Assembly (NCBI RefSeq): GCF_017307055.1
Contig: NZ_JAFLEQ010000014.1
Span: 27,328 to 91,327 of the forward strand
From: Corynebacterium mendelii
GTDB lineage: Bacteria > Actinomycetota > Actinomycetes > Mycobacteriales > Mycobacteriaceae
Direction: 5' to 3'
DNA: 64,000 nt
A model generated the notes under the pieces. That model saw only the letters and a program-made list of their open reading frames with translations. It made no database searches and was not told the DNA's origin. Positions 63,648 through 64,000 of the stretch are shown here, in pieces; position 1 is the stretch's first letter; each line of letters starts with the position of its first letter. The translations under genes were made by a program, and so were the position numbers.

Positions 63648-64000
63648 TCACTCCCCTTTTTCGTAGTGGCTGAGGAAAATATCCTCCAGGCTGGCGGTGG
63701 TGCAGGTCACCTGCTGTCCGTGGTGGTCAAGCACCAGACGCACAATATCCTCGGCCCTGGTTCCGGCAGCGGTGACAGTGGCGGTTGACCCCCGGATCAC
63801 GCATCCCGGCAACTCAGCCACCGCCGCGGGCACCCCGCCGTCGAAGCGGGCGGAAATGGTCCGGGAGGACAGGTGTTTGAGCTGCTCGACGCTGCCCTGT
63901 TCAACCACACTTCCCTGTTTGATGATGGTCACCGTGTCACAGACCGACTCCACCTCGTTCATGATGTGGCTGGAAAGCAGCACCGTGGTGCCGTTGGCGG
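63648..64000 (-). CDS. ABC transporter ATP-binding protein, C-terminal part (cut by window)
   Basis: The last 117 residues of an ATPase: TTVLLSSHIMNEVESVCDTV gives the H-loop (His in SSH). The C-terminal DUF4162-like domain follows (IISR-type region with STATVTAAG, LEDIFLSHYE). Walker motifs lie beyond the right edge. Partner of the permease that follows. DrrA-family exporter ATPase. Confidence 0.9.
   Translation of the reverse strand, partial: ANGTTVLLSSHIMNEVESVCDTVTIIKQGSVVEQGSVEQLKHLSSRTISARFDGGVPAAVAELPGCVIRGSTATVTAAGTRAEDIVRLVLDHHGQQVTCTTASLEDIFLSHYEKGE

Noticed and set aside
1..64000. CRISPR arrays, intact insertion sequences, tRNA or rRNA genes
   Set aside because: No regularly spaced repeats, transposase motifs with terminal repeats, or cloverleaf/rRNA signatures were recognised by eye; a tRNA scan could still find a missed one.

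Overview
The window is high-GC DNA from a mycolic-acid actinobacterium, most probably a Corynebacterium or close relative; the species cannot be read from the sequence alone. The evidence is gene content and order: whiB1, a 24-residue bL37 gene, sigH/rshA, aroA-rsgA, secA, hpf, lpqB-mtrB-mtrA, tmk, manA-tobH-manB, whiB2, a manC-type pyrophosphorylase, wbbL-rmlD and an LCP gene follow the Rv3212-Rv3268 order of M. tuberculosis. The trehalose importer, ugpAEBC, purEK, birA and the paired dtsR-type accD genes with accE resemble the C. glutamicum layout. At least eleven genes start 7-8 nt after a TANNNT -10 box, so leaderless transcription is common here.

Layout: 0-4.7 kb holds a beta-propeller membrane protein, a lipid kinase, whiB1 and bL37. 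4.8-9.6 kb holds the SigH/RshA redox-stress pair, a tRNA-editing protein, an abasic-site (SRAP) protein, aroA and rsgA. 9.8-11.6 kb is a CLC channel. 11.7-13.3 kb is a decayed XRE-ImmA/IrrE plus DUF4411 pair that looks like a former toxin-antitoxin or defence module. 14-19.8 kb holds two small proteins, a DUF6459 protein, secA and hpf. 20.1-24.4 kb is the MtrA-MtrB-LpqB signalling operon. 24.9-28.4 kb holds an Ltp-repeat lipoprotein, tmk, a DUF4259 protein and a Pro/Thr-rich secreted protein. 28.4-41.2 kb makes and assembles envelope glycans: mannose-phosphate and GDP-mannose supply, the rhamnosyl linker of arabinogalactan and LCP ligation.

41.3-46.5 kb is a TusK/E/F/G-like trehalose importer with a double hairpin between the binding protein and the permeases. 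46.5-47.5 kb is a secreted S1-type protease. 48.2-53.2 kb is a ugpAEBC glycerol-3-phosphate importer whose ugpB carries a one-base frameshift. 53.2-55.6 kb is purK-purE-ydcF. 55.6-61.9 kb holds two acyl-CoA carboxylase beta subunits around birA plus accE, the supply line for fatty and mycolic acids; an exact CRP/GlxR consensus site precedes the first accD. The window ends in an ABC exporter cut by its right edge.

There is no CRISPR array, intact insertion sequence, rRNA or recognisable tRNA. The most unusual material is the decayed TA-like locus, several long perfect palindromes in gaps, a recurrent A/T-core palindrome, a PHO-box-like repeat array before ugpA, and the ugpB frameshift.
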